Shown in pieces: positions 23,217 to 34,409 of a DNA stretch of 64,000 nt. The notes below the pieces were generated by a model. It was not told the DNA's origin. It saw only the letters and a list, made by a program, of their open reading frames with translations, and made no database searches. The position numbers were made by a program, and so were the translations under genes. Origin of the DNA: Nectonema munidae (taxonomy: Eukaryota > Nematomorpha > Nectonematoida > Nectonematidae); contig JAUIRK010000292.1 in assembly GCA_030549495.1 (NCBI GenBank), forward strand, positions 989,001 to 1,053,000, given 5' to 3'. Numbering within the stretch: position 1 is the stretch's first letter; every line of letters starts with the position of its first letter.

Positions 23217-23462
23217 GCATTTTTAAGATCTTCCTTTTCGAATAGAATCATAAATGACTGGAACAAACTACGTGAAGACATTGTGGATGCACCATCACTC
23301 AACGTTTTCAAAAATCGCCTTGATTCCTACTGGAGAGACGAGGTTTTTATATTTAAATAGCTGAATACATTTTAACATGATTGTTTTTTCTGTATTGATG
23401 CGACCCTAACAAGCTTTTCATTAGCTTATTTTTTCGCTTAATAAATTTATGTTATGTTATGT
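23217..23462 (+). mobile_element. LINE 3' end fragment with (TTATG)n tail
   Basis: The plus strand encodes SFRIESINDWNKLREDIVDA and then PSLNVFKNRLDSYW before a stop. This is the typical C-terminus of reverse transcriptases of many animal jockey/CR1-like LINEs ('NxWNxLPxxVVxAxSLxxFKxxLD'). A short 3' UTR ends in about three TTATG repeats near 23450-23462. It is a heavily 5'-truncated insertion, and the tail differs from the (TTC)n of the LINE at 16215, so it is a different family. Confidence 0.75.
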
Positions 23463-24214
23463 CTCATTTGTGGCATGTTTTTAAAAATAACATCAATAAT
23501 GATGATTTGTATTTGATCAGAAGAATTGCGTTTTACATCCCTGGGCATAACGTATTTTTCTTATCATAACATTTGAGGCTCATGTCATAAAATATTATTA
23601 TGAAACACTGGAATGTTTCATTTCCAAGAATATGCCACACATATTACCTTGAAATTTTTTCTTTATTAATAAAATTGGGGCTTCTTCGGTTACAAATTTT
23701 TATCTAATACTGGTAGCAATTTCAAACTCAAGAAAATTTAACTGTTAAACTAATTTAAGCAATTGATATGTATCTGTTTTTCAAAGTAAGTACTATTCAA
23801 GTAAATGAAAACGAAACTGGTTCATAAGAAATCATTTTTATTTCAATATTTTTGAAAAGTTAAAATAAAAACAAATTTTATAGTGTGGTGTGACTCCATT
23901 TAACATTTATGATTATTTTATTAATTTAACATTTATTTTTAAGTTAAATTTTTGAGAAACACTCATTTGCTTTTTTCAAAAAAAAATCTAAAGGGAAACT
24001 TAACTCAAGCAATATTTAGTTAAAACTTAAACTAACATAGATATAACCGCTAAAATTTGATTCCTGATGAAAACATGCGAAACAAAACTTCCAAAAGTAA
24101 GAATGTCCTGAAATTAACTATAACTAAACTATAACTTTAAAAGAAAGTTTTAACTATTATTTTAGATTCTGACGTTTTGGTTTTCCAAAGGATTTCTTTT
24201 TATATGCTTCTTGC
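23463..24214. other. AT-rich stretch without recognised genes
   Basis: No exon, transposon protein or repeat shared with the rest of the window was recognised. Confidence 0.4.
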
Positions 24215-24490
24215 CACTGGCGGATCCAAAGGGGCCATCTGTGCCTAGCCCCCCCCTCCTCTCCCCCCCCCCCTCCTATGAAGAATGGCTTCAGAAATTC
24301 CCCTTACTGATTTTGCTCTTTCCTAAGGCATCAAGACTTGTATGGTATAGTGGATTATTTCTATATCATAATAAAAATGCCATAATATAGATATAATATA
24401 ATAAAAAGGTTACCAAGACGATGAAAAACAAAACTAGTATTTTTTTAAAGTTGGCCCTACCCCTATGGTCAAATTCTGGATCCGCCACTG
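24215..24490. mobile_element. 276-bp MITE with CAGTGGCGGATCC ends
   Basis: The left end CACTGGCGGATCC and right end GGATCCGCCACTG are inverted repeats with one mismatch. The match extends inward to AAATTCTGG-like sequence. A C-rich tract (24249-24275) lies near the left end. Flanks CTTCTTGC and CATCTTTC agree at six of eight positions, consistent with a decayed 8-bp hAT target duplication. There is no coding capacity. Confidence 0.65.
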
Positions 24491-25452
24491 CATCTTTCAC
24501 GCCTAATAGGTACTCATGTGTTTTTTAAACGTATAAATTTTTTGTGTTTTATAATCTTCAACCCTTTGTAATTTGTAGTTCAATTTTTTGAAACAATAGA
24601 AACTAATGTAATAATTAATAGAAGTAATTAATAATAGTATTAAATATTTCTTTTAGAAATACGGTACTCAAATTCTAACAATAAAATTTTTTAAATCAAT
24701 TAATGTAAAAGAGCTATGTTTTAATCTTTGATAAATATGCCTTAAAAAAGAAAATTTTTGAAATATTGTAATTAATACTATGTTGATCGTTTTTCAATGA
24801 ATACCATTTTTATTTTATTTATTCTGAACAAAATATATTGGTGAGCTCCCTGAGAATTTTATACAGACAAAATTAGAAAAACTAAATAGTTGTTTCTTTT
24901 TTACCATCAAGTAAAAAATGTATGTCAAATTAGGTCCTTTTTATTCAAACCCGGTAAATTCGCTCAAATTTGATCAAAATTTGAAAAAATTCTACGAACT
25001 GGTTTAAACATATTACGTAACGCATCTACATTGTAACACATGTGTTCACCTCAACACTCTAACAATTTCTTTTCTATCTCATAATCACAGTGAGTCAAGT
25101 CTCATCCCTCTTTTAGGTTCCCATCCGCTTCATATATCCGATCCAATTTTAGACTTGATGAGTCTATAAAGACATGATTTACAAATATTTTTCGAAAAGC
25201 CTTAAATTAAGCTAAGGAAATATTAACATATGGCGCACTTTTGCAATGTTTTCTTTATAATACGCTATCCAACATCATTTCATTGCAAGATATCATTTAC
25301 AAAAAAGAGATTATATTTTGAACTATTTTGGTGAACAAATGGACCTAATAATTCAATTTTCTTTGTTATTGTTGATGACGAAAAAGGTATCCAACTATTC
25401 TTTTCCAATTTGCCTTCCTTTTTAAACATCCTTGGCCACACATAACCTTTTG
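24491..25452. other. AT-rich stretch without recognised genes
   Basis: Nothing coding or repetitive was recognised. Confidence 0.4.
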
Positions 25453-25605
25453 AGGGCGTGAGTAAGGTTGGTTAGATACTTGGTTTCGATAACTCAAGGT
25501 CTTGGGTTCGATCCCCCATCAAGCCTACTTTTTTTATAGTTCGATACAAGCGGTGCAATTGTGCCTTCTCGATGAAAACACCTCACGGTACCTTTACCTT
25601 CACCT
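25453..25605 (+). repeat. SINE family A, copy 3
   Basis: The head GGGCGTGAGTAAGGTTGGTT, an intact B box GGTTCGATCCC, and the body end TCTCGATGAAAACACC / CGGTACCTTTACC are closely similar to the copies at 1265 (plus) and 21150 (minus). It is the best preserved of the three. Confidence 0.8.
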
Positions 25606-25999
25606 TTTGTAAGCAATACCAGTCAGCTACTAACTACACTGGTAAAAATCAAGTGTTAAAAATGGCTATTCTTACAAACACTACGGTGAATGCATGGACA
25701 CAATTATCCTTACTTTGCTAATCTACTTAGTGAGTGTTATTGATATAGGATATCATTGCAACACAATGATCACATTTCAGATAAATTACTCACAAGTCTC
25801 TATTGGGTGCATCAAATATCGAAATTAATCATAAAATATACTCAATAAAAAGGACGGCGCTACCAATCTCTTTCAAACATTTTTTTTTATTTCTCCCAAT
25901 CTCCCTTATTTAGTCCAAACTGCAAAAATGATGAGATAATTTTAGGAGATTTATTAATATATAATATATTAATTTTAGGTGCCCATTTTCTATCATAAG

Positions 26000-26391
26000 C
26001 AGGGGTGGATCTAGAAATTGGCATTAGAGGCGGATTTTACTAAACTAGAATTCAAATTTCAAGCATATAAATTTAAGATTTATCAAAATTTTTGAAACAA
26101 AAAGAAGAATGAGAGCATTAAAACGATCCTTATTCATTGAACTGCGAAGTGAATTGATGTGGTAAAACTTGATGTGTTTAAATAATAAATTTACAAAAAA
26201 AAATTGGATAATATAAAATTAATATCTGTCACACTTAACTACGACTGAAACATAAAAAACTTTTTACGGCTTCTCACTTTAGAGAAAGATTGAATCTAAA
26301 AAACGAGTTGCAGAAATCATCATAATATTTGAGTTCTACGAAAAGAATTAAATCAAAAAAAATTTCAAGCAATTGGCAATGCAATTTTAGG
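26000..26391 (+). repeat. Interspersed repeat, copy 2 (inverted partner of 1-392)
   Basis: It starts CAGGGGTGGATCTAGAAATT and runs to AATTGGCAATGC, mirroring 392 down to 1. The element may extend further right: a GC-rich patch AGGGGAGGGGCGTACG follows at about 26389 and resembles GGGGCGTACATTCC at about 28095. The terminus CAGGGG(C/T)G is hAT-like, but the right end and a target duplication were not identified. Confidence 0.75.
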
Positions 26392-26439
26392 GGAGGGGCG
26401 TACGTCTACCAAATTTGACCTTGAGTACACCCTTCCATG

Positions 26440-27810
26440 CTTAGTTTTTCAGTTTTTCCTGATATTTTTTTCTGGACAGATTAGCATGAGAAACGCGTGG
26501 GTCGATGCAAAGATAAAGGGAAGAACAAAAAGGATAGCGGACTTTTGTATTTATTTATAATTGCAACTGAAGGAATTAGAGCGAAACAACGTGATTGGTT
26601 ACCATAGGACAGCATGTCATCGTCGTGATGCCAAATAGGTTCCATTTGTAAGGTTAGTAAATGAGTCTGTCAGTAAGTTAGTTAATGAATTTATTAATTA
26701 GCGTATCAATTAATTATCCCAGATTTATTTTAACTTAGGAACGGATTCACAAAGGAGAAGAAATGATTCAAATTGAAAAGACGCATTATGCCTTCTTGAT
26801 CCTCCAATTTCGAAACTATGTGAAGAAAAACGTAAGATTCATGTCGCACAATGTACGCAGCGAGTTTATTTGTGAAACTCACTCGTGATGTCGTCATTCT
26901 ATTCTTCGCATATACAAAGCAAACCAAAGCAAAGCGTGGTGCACATAAGGCCAAATATTGAGCGTATGTCGTTTTGTGTATTATGCCTGTTGATTGCAAA
27001 ACCAAAATTTGTTTATATCTCGTATATATGAATTTATATCATTAGCCTCGTTTTAACCTTGACAGGGAAGATGAGTGAGGATTTTCATTTTGCAACACGC
27101 GCAGAGTACATAAATCTAACGTAATCCTCTTTTCAAAAATCACTTTCTTTCTTCCTAACTCTCTTCTAAAGACGCTGGGATGGTGTACACGAATAGTAAG
27201 TCGCATTCACCATTTTATCTATTTTTGACATACTTCAGCATAGAGGATTTAAACTTTGAACAATAATTCGTGCCGTAAAAGTAAAGTAGCTCCCCAGTTA
27301 ACCCTCCACGCACAATTGCGTAAAAAAACAAAACCGTTGCTTTTTTTGCATAAAAACTCGTTAAAAAATAAACGGATTCATCAGCTTTCAAAAATGTGGT
27401 ATCATTATTCATCAAGACCAAAATCTTTTTGATTCCTAGATATTTTGGGCATATGGTTCGTTGGTAATTTTGAGGGCAACATTGTGGAATTGAATTTTAG
27501 TAATTGACTATACGGTTCGATTCAGTGAAGTACCCCTCTAATATGGTATTTACGTCCGTTACGTATTTGTAATTTCAAGGGACACGCTTAGCCAGGTAAT
27601 ATACATTTTATGAGACTAATTATACTAACATAGATAGACTTATGAAATGTGTCCAATGTCCGTACGTAGATATTGAATAGAAGTGGGCTTAGATGCGATT
27701 TTGTGGAACGTTTTTACATATAATTATTCTGCCTGAAAATTCGTTTTTTCACCTAAAATGAGGATTTGAAACGAAACTGTAAACTATCTGAAAGATAGCA
27801 AAAACATGCT
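26440..27810. other. Unassigned stretch, composition slightly less AT-rich
   Basis: Two minus-strand open frames of 91 and 68 codons (26730-27005 and 27215-27421) show no recognised motif, splice context or repetition elsewhere, so they are not called as genes. Confidence 0.35.
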
Positions 27811-27814
27811 ATTA

Positions 27815-28025
27815 AATTTGAACAACAAACCTTCGTGCCAGACCACATGAAAAGCTTTCTTAAGATCCTAAGATATCACGCCTTCTTTGAGGCCATCATT
27901 TGATCTTTGTTCATTTAGAATGATTGCCTGCTCCTTCTTCAACCAATCATTGAGTATTCCAAAAACTGATTTGTCATAAACTTTATTCAGGCAAGGGAGA
28001 AGACTAATAGGCCGTAGGTCTTGTT
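27815..28025 (-). pseudogene. LINE reverse-transcriptase fragment
   Basis: The minus strand reads DLRPISLLPCLNKVYDKSVF, then ILNDWLKKEQAIILNEQ, and DLKKAFHVVWHEGLL after one in-frame stop. These are consecutive reverse-transcriptase blocks of a jockey-like LINE, with 'LDLxKAFDTVWH' the first catalytic Asp block. The piece at 8985-9165 covers the same first block. Confidence 0.7.
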
Positions 28026-28599
28026 TCTTTTATTGCCAGCCTTATTCACAATATCACTTTTACAGCATTCCAAGTAGAACTTTACTTTGATAATAGGGGC
28101 GTACATTCCCACCAAGTTTCCTAAAGCTTAAGCCTACGCCACAAAAAAATTCTAGTCCCCTTCTGTACAAAATAAGTTTTGAGGAATTACTACTTGAATG
28201 ATACAAAATATAGGTAAAAAAATTTAATGATATGTAACTTATTTATTGATATGAAAAATACAAAAAATTCTTATCTTATTTGATTATAAAATTCATTTGG
28301 TCATCGCTCAAACAGACAATTTGAGTGCCGACGTATACGCAGACTAATTATAAAACTCTTACAGTGCAATAAAAAAATGCCTACTAAAGTGTAAATAATA
28401 TTGGAACTTTATGTTAATTTTCAAGCAAAAATTTTAAGTGTAAAAAAATATTCCTTGGTAAAGCGGACTAATAAATAGATTAAAAAAAGGTGGAATTATA
28501 CAAATAGTAAACAAATATATTATCATCTTTGTACATCTGATTTATTATCACTAATACATAAATACATAATAATACAGAAATATAGCTACTTTAAGAGCG

Positions 28600-30190
28600 C
28601 TTTCTTGTTTTTTCTTGTGAAAATCGTTCAAACGTCATTGAAGAAGTAACATCATTTTCGATCGACATCAAAGACAATGCATTTAGTCGTTTTTGTGTCA
28701 TTGTTGAACGAAATCCGTTTTTGTTAAAGCGAGTTTAGAAAATGAACGCTCACCTTCACAGACGGTAACTGGCAATGTTAAGAACAATCGTAGAGCCATG
28801 AAACATTGGCAAAAGTTGATTCTAAAACTGGATTTTTTCTTAAGTATTTTAAAAGAGTACTAGGATCGCGATCCAACTTTAAGTGGGTGACAAAATCTGA
28901 GAAACTTACAAATTCGTCCTCGCAGTGAGGTTCTAAATCGTTCATGTATTTCTTTACCAAGTTGGATGCATCTACTCTAATCTGTGCGATTTGATAAAGG
29001 CAAAATCATCAAAAATCTGAAGATAAGTTTGCCGACGGTGAGATAAAGTTGCAAATAATTTGTCAATAATGACCATGAAACTTTGTACGCGAAATTTTTG
29101 TGCACCTTAAAGATTAGCATCAGATTGGGGCGGAATCATCAGCTTGGCGCCATCGTTTTCTGTTTCGTATTTTTTCCGAAACATACACTTGCTGAATATT
29201 TTCCATTAGATTTTTTGCTTCATTCTCTGGTTCATCAAATTGATTACGAAGCTCAACAACAAAACTTTCAAGTGATAGAAACAATGACACTGCCATGTTA
29301 ATATCAATATTTGAGCTTTGAAGAAGAGTACTAGCTCCCTGAAACCGTGTTAGGATCTTGTTCCAAAGAACACACATAAATTCCTCTCCTTTTAGATTTT
29401 AATGCATCTCCTTTTAGTTCTTCGTTGCCTGCAATTTCATTCAACATGCCATAAATGTTCAAGTAATTAATATGGAACGATTTTACTGCTTCAGAATGGC
29501 ATTGCCAACGTGTAGATGCAAATGATTTAGGCGTAAGAATTTTGCAGCTTTCGTTAGGGGATGAGCCTTTTGTTAGTAAATTCCAGCATTTTGTTGAGCG
29601 AACCGAATATGCATATAATTCGTGCAAACGGTCAAAGAGCATCCAAACATGAGTTAATAACACTAGCAATTCCAACTAGATTTAAAGAATGTGCTGCACA
29701 TGGAATGTAATCTGCTGGTGGAGTTATTTCCTTAGTAAACCAAAATATTTACCTAACATGTTTGCAGCCTTATCATAACTTTGACCTCTACAATCATTAA
29801 TGGGCTAATCAATATGATTGACATCAGGTGTTGAATCGACACATATGGAAAAGTATTTAGCATCATGTACTTCATTACATATAGTTGACAAAACATCTTC
29901 ACCCATTTGTTCAATAAGTTTATTGCATATTGTCGAAGAAAGATAACTTACCGTCCCCTTTCTAATGCTTCCATAACGAGAAATATGTTCCGCAAGAAAG
30001 AGATCAAATTTTGAGATTAATACCAAAATCTCCATATAATTTACATTTCTAGAGGATCCAAACACTTTTTCATCACCACTGAATGCCAGTTCAAATTGCG
30101 CCAGAAACTTTATAACTTCGATTACTCTACGCAGTACTGTTTGGAAATAGTTCCGTTCTTCTTTCAGACGATCTAGCAGTTTTGCATTGA
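28600..30190 (-). pseudogene. hAT-superfamily transposase remnant (DUF4371/ZMYM type)
   Basis: From 30190 down, the minus strand shows LLDRLKEERNYFQTVLRRVI, then LISKFDLFLAEHISRYGS, VSYLSSTICNKLIEQMG and YFSICVDSTPDVNHID. This is the conserved start of the hAT group annotated as DUF4371 or zinc-finger MYM-type proteins, and the CVDSTPD Asp is catalytic. Next come LTPKSFASTRWQCHSEAVKS (about 29530) and an LxxLELxxF-like region. Near 28700-28790, LPVTVCEGERSFSKLALTKT is the C-terminal hAT dimerisation block, running to a terminal KKR-rich end near 28600. Stops and frame changes break it at several points, so it is not functional. Neither terminal repeat was identified. Confidence 0.82.
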
Positions 30191-30770
30191 CACATCCTTT
30201 CTCTTCAGATCGTATTAACCACGATTTTAGAGATGCTGCGGACTATTTCCATGAAATCTTTCCACAGTTACTCCAATCATTAAAGCCACTTACGACAAAA
30301 TTTGAAGAAGATTTCGAAAATAATTTACAGAAAAAGTTTACCATTTGTCGGAGAATACAGTACCCAATCTCTTTAAAACTTTTCATTGTTTGCTTTGGTA
30401 CCATACAAAAATTCTTTGTTAAAGCGACGAACCCGATTTCCTATTTTTCTTTCTGAAGCTGCGAAATTGTTACTATGCTTTTCACAACTGTTTGGACCTT
30501 TTCTTAACTAATAATCAATGTCAGAATCGCTTAGAAATTATTCCCAAAGTCCAGGGTCATGAGATTTTAAGTCACCCTGGCATTGTGGAGCAGAAGCAGG
30601 CTCTGATTGTAAATGCTTTTGAGAGACAGGACAATCGAGAGGTTGATTTTGATTGGAAGCTTGAGAAATTGCAATATAATTACTTATCTTAGGAAGTTTT
30701 TCAATAATTTCCTGACCTTTCTGTTTTTTTTTCGTTATACAAAAAGTAATAAATGTATCGACAAGTTATT

Positions 30771-30925
30771 GTCGTGCTGCACGACGAATAGGTATGTTAT
30801 TGTAGGCAATATATATATATATTGTAAGCATTAATAACATACCTCTTAGTCATGCTCGGCCGTGTAAAGGTAAAGAAGCCTATTTGTAAAAGCGGCTTCT
30901 TTTCTTTCACCGTGCTGCACGACTT
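30771..30925. repeat. Hairpin-rich 155-bp unit bounded by a repeated palindrome
   Basis: CGTGCTGCACGAC occurs at 30773-30785 (within the palindrome GTCGTGCTGCACGAC, 30771-30785) and again at 30911-30923. Between them, AGGTATGTTATT (30790-30801) pairs with AATAACATACCT (30833-30844) around a TA repeat. A second hairpin is formed by AAAGAAGCC and GGCTTCTTT (about 30870-30903). It looks like a small mobile or structured element rather than a gene. Confidence 0.55.
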
Positions 30926-31082
30926 ATCAAATTATCAGTATTTGAAAATATAATGTATGGCAGAATTTTCCCGCCCCCAGATCTTTGGGTTCTACGCAAT
31001 GGCGTAACTGGCGTACAGGCCTTTAGAAGTAGATTGTGGCTCATTCAATTGGAAATTTTTATACCCATAAAGTTATAAAATA

Positions 31083-34000
31083 TTGAGGATACTTCCAGGT
31101 GTCATGTTATTCTCAGATCTAAGTTTCATAGAAGTTTCTGATAGTTTTAGACATAAACTTGTGAAAAAAATATTTTCTTCCACCAGCATTTGTAGTAGGA
31201 TAAAGATTTGGAGAATTATCTCTGGAAATAATCCAACTATTGTGGCAAACTATGTCCAAATAATAATTAGTCATAATAGTTTAGGGCCATCTTCTACTTG
31301 GTTTATAGCAAGTGTAAGATCTAAGCATTTTATTTGCCATATCAACGCCACTTTCATAATTGTTATGAACAGTGAGTGTTTCTGGTATAAAATATGGCCC
31401 TTCAATTTTGATTTCTTTTAAATGCTGACTAGATAAAAGGTAACAGCACTTTGAACTTTTTTTGTGCGTGTTTAGGGGGAATATAAGCTGTCAAAGATGC
31501 ATTTGCAGTAAATAAAAATTTGCTTTCTCATTCCGAAAGTTTTAACGTTCGTAAGTAATTAGGTCTAATTATATATGGGGGTTGACTGTCCGGCAATTTT
31601 AAACTTTTGAAAAAATACATAAACCGCTATAATATTTTTTAATCAATTTTGATGTGCTGATCACGAAAATAAAAACGAAAACTTTTGATGCCGTCACAAT
31701 TTTTTGTAAATTTGAATTTGAAAAATATCATATGTACTGTTAATTTATTCAAAAGTTGAAAAAAACTAGGAAAGTAAAAATTGATTCATTCATGGAAAAC
31801 AAGATAAAATGGTAAGTTTTTTAAGCCCTGCTATTTCTTTTTCTTTAATATGAAGTTTCTGGGAGCTCTCTTTTTAGGTTCCAACAGAAATCAGCTAACA
31901 TAGCTGGGCTCCATTTTCTTTTCTATCTAGTTTCCATCCTGCAGATTTGCTGATGGAACCTTTCTCCGTGTTCATCACTCACATCTGCTGCGTTTTTCGG
32001 GAAAAAGGATAGGTGCGAGTGCAAGAAATGTGATTTCAAAGACGTTTTACATCCTAGTTTGTGGTAGGAATCAATTAAGCTTTCAACCAAGATTTCCTTC
32101 TGAGATTCTTGATGTTTCACTAAAAGGCCATTGCAAACATTTTTGAACGAAACCCAGGCATTCAGCTCCTTTTCATCCATTTGTAATTCAAAATGTTGAT
32201 CAAAAAATAGTTTGCGTATTTAAGGGCCTACAAATATGCCTTCTTTGATTTTCGCATCACTTATTTTTGGGAAAAGTTCTTCAGGTACAAAAAATAGGGC
32301 TTTTCATTATCAAGACCCTTTGTGAATTGCTTCATTAGCAATAGCTTTATATGCAAAGGTGGTAAAATAACATTTTCTTTTTTAACTAGCGGTTGATTTA
32401 TAACATTGTAAGATCTCGGGATAATGCAATCCCTCGGTGGCCATTCTGTACGAACATAATGTTCGGCTCTGGCTCGGCTATCCCATTTGCACAGGAAGCA
32501 CATGAATTTAGTATAACCTGTTTGAAGGCCATTCAAAATTGCAACTATACTTTTAGATCAGCGCAAATGAGCCATTCGTGATCTGAGTAATTGTTTTTTT
32601 TTCAAAATGAAAGCCAAATTTTCGTAAGTCTCTCTTAAAATTATAGAATGTGCTATAGGAACTGAAGGCAGTTTGTTTCCTATGTGTAACAAAACTGTCT
32701 TTATACTATAAAGAGAGCCAACGATGAACAACCTCCATTCTGTGGCCTCATACCTTATTTCGAGAGCTTTGAATAGCCCCGCAATGTTACAAAATGTTAA
32801 ATTGTTCTCTAAAGAAAAAAACTTCTCCAAGTCTTCAGAGCGCTTTTTGAATGCCGTCACGCGAACATCACTTTCAACTAAATTCCATTCTTGAAGTCTA
32901 GAAGCGAGAAGCTGTCTAGACTCTTTGGTAAGTTTAAGGTCCCGAACAAGATCACAAAGACGAGCTTGATTGACAAATAAAGGTTTTTTTTCGGAACAAG
33001 CTGGGACTGAGAAGATGATATCTTGTGTTTCGGAATCATCAATTGAGTCATCGCTTTCAGAATAGAACGTTAGTGGTGGATTAGGTTCAGAATGGGGTAC
33101 CTGTCTTATGGCTGAATCCAAATTACGGTACACCAATCCTTTTTTGTTGCAACATAAACTACAAAATCATAAAAACTAAGCATCAATATTAGTGATGCAA
33201 AAGTAACAATCTGATGAATGATCCTTGGATTCACGTCATATCATCGCTACGCCAAAGCCTAAACCTTTTCCTTTACCACAAACCCATGAGGATAGAGCAT
33301 TCGAGCATTTAACGCAGCAGGTGTGAGGAGAGGAGTTTTTATCCTGATCTCCGAGTTCACACCCAAAATAACTTTTATAAAGCCTTTTAACTCTCTGAGT
33401 GATTCTCCTCTTGTATTTATTGAGAGTTAGCTCCCCGCAAATGAAACAAAATTTATCAGCTGAATTTTTACAATTCCTTGGCATTATTCTCAGTATATTA
33501 TAAAAAATGTTTCAAAATTCTAAAAAAAGTTAGAAAAAAGTTATTTTATGAAAAAAAATCAAAGAAAATAGACAAAAAAATGATAATTTCATGTGTATAA
33601 ATAGAAATTTTCATCTAAGTGTTTTTGCAAATCAGCCATTTACGCAGAACTGGAGCGTATGCGAAAAAAACCATTATGAGTGTCGTATTCTACACAAAAT
33701 TTTGCATCGGAAAATGATAATCTGGTTGCCGTGTTTTTTCATCGTCGTTTAGTATTATTGCTAGTCCGTTCACTTAATTTATAAGAAGTATAAAACTGAT
33801 CCATCATAATATACCTTTTTTTATACTATACCTTTGGGTAAATTCGATTCACTATAAATGTTTTACTATACTTTCCCACTAAAATAGTTGCGATTTTCTA
33901 ACCTTGAAACGTATATTGAGGTTTTATAATATAATAACTTCTAGAGTTATTACAATGATATATTTTAATACCAAAACGGCCAGGTTTTGAAGGGTCGTAC

Positions 34001-34405
34001 AATTTAATTGGACACCTCCCACAAAATTTAACCAACTGCTCATCTATAGTAACAAAATCTTGATGTGTATAGAAATATATTGAAAATATATCATAAAAAT
34101 AATCATGTATACTATCTAACTGGAGAAACCTCATCCTCATTGTTTCTACAACTTTTATCATCAAAGAATATGAATAAACGTATAATATAAAAGATATCTC
34201 CTGAAGTTGCTGCTTCCATAAAATGTTGTTCTTGTTTTTGCAAAAAAAGATATTTCAAATCTATTGATTGATTCTTTGAGTGTCCAATATGTAGTTTACA
34301 CACAAAATAAGCAAACAAATGGCTAACTTCAAACTTTTGATATGTGGAAAATAAATTCATATGTTTTGGGTTAGAACTTCTAAATAATTGACGAATTACT
34401 TTCAA
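31083..34405 (-). mobile_element. piggyBac remnant split by a later insertion
   Basis: Two halves of one minus-strand piggyBac transposase lie in the expected order. The N-terminal half (34405 to about 33740) has FVTIDEQLVKFCGRCPIKLY with PSKPGRFGIKI, the first catalytic Asp block, and then MMDQFYTSYKLSE, the second. The C-terminal half (31560-31083) has TAYIPPKHAQKKF, SGVDMANKMLRSYTCYKPSRRWP (third Asp block and RRWP; residues cited separately in the family alignment) and a long tail. Between them lies about 2.2 kb holding the gene remnant at 31920-33484. Stops occur in both halves. Terminal repeats were not found. Confidence 0.75.
31920..33484 (-). pseudogene. Decayed member of a widespread unnamed zinc-binding protein family
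   Basis: The minus strand begins MPRNCKNSADKFCFICGELT and continues to SYFGCELGDQDK, CCVKCSNAL and REsKDHssDCYFC, a cysteine-rich N-terminal domain. It is followed by LCDLVRDLKLTKESRQLLASR, ATEWRLFI, LLHIGNKLPSVPIAHS, then YTKFMCFLCKWDSRARAEHY, LPPLHIKLLLMKQF, and HSHLSFFPKNAADVSDEHGE with RFHQQICRME near 31925. I recall this domain order from large uncharacterised families in arthropods and cnidarians. A named superfamily is not certain. Several in-frame stops lie between 33236 and 33136 and near 32560-32230, so this copy is dead. It sits inside a piggyBac remnant, which shows it arrived by insertion. Confidence 0.72.
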
Positions 34406-34409
34406 TAAA

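Noticed and set aside
26730-27421. Minus-strand open frames of 91 and 68 codons as genes
   Set aside because: No known domain, no splice or start context, and no repetition elsewhere.
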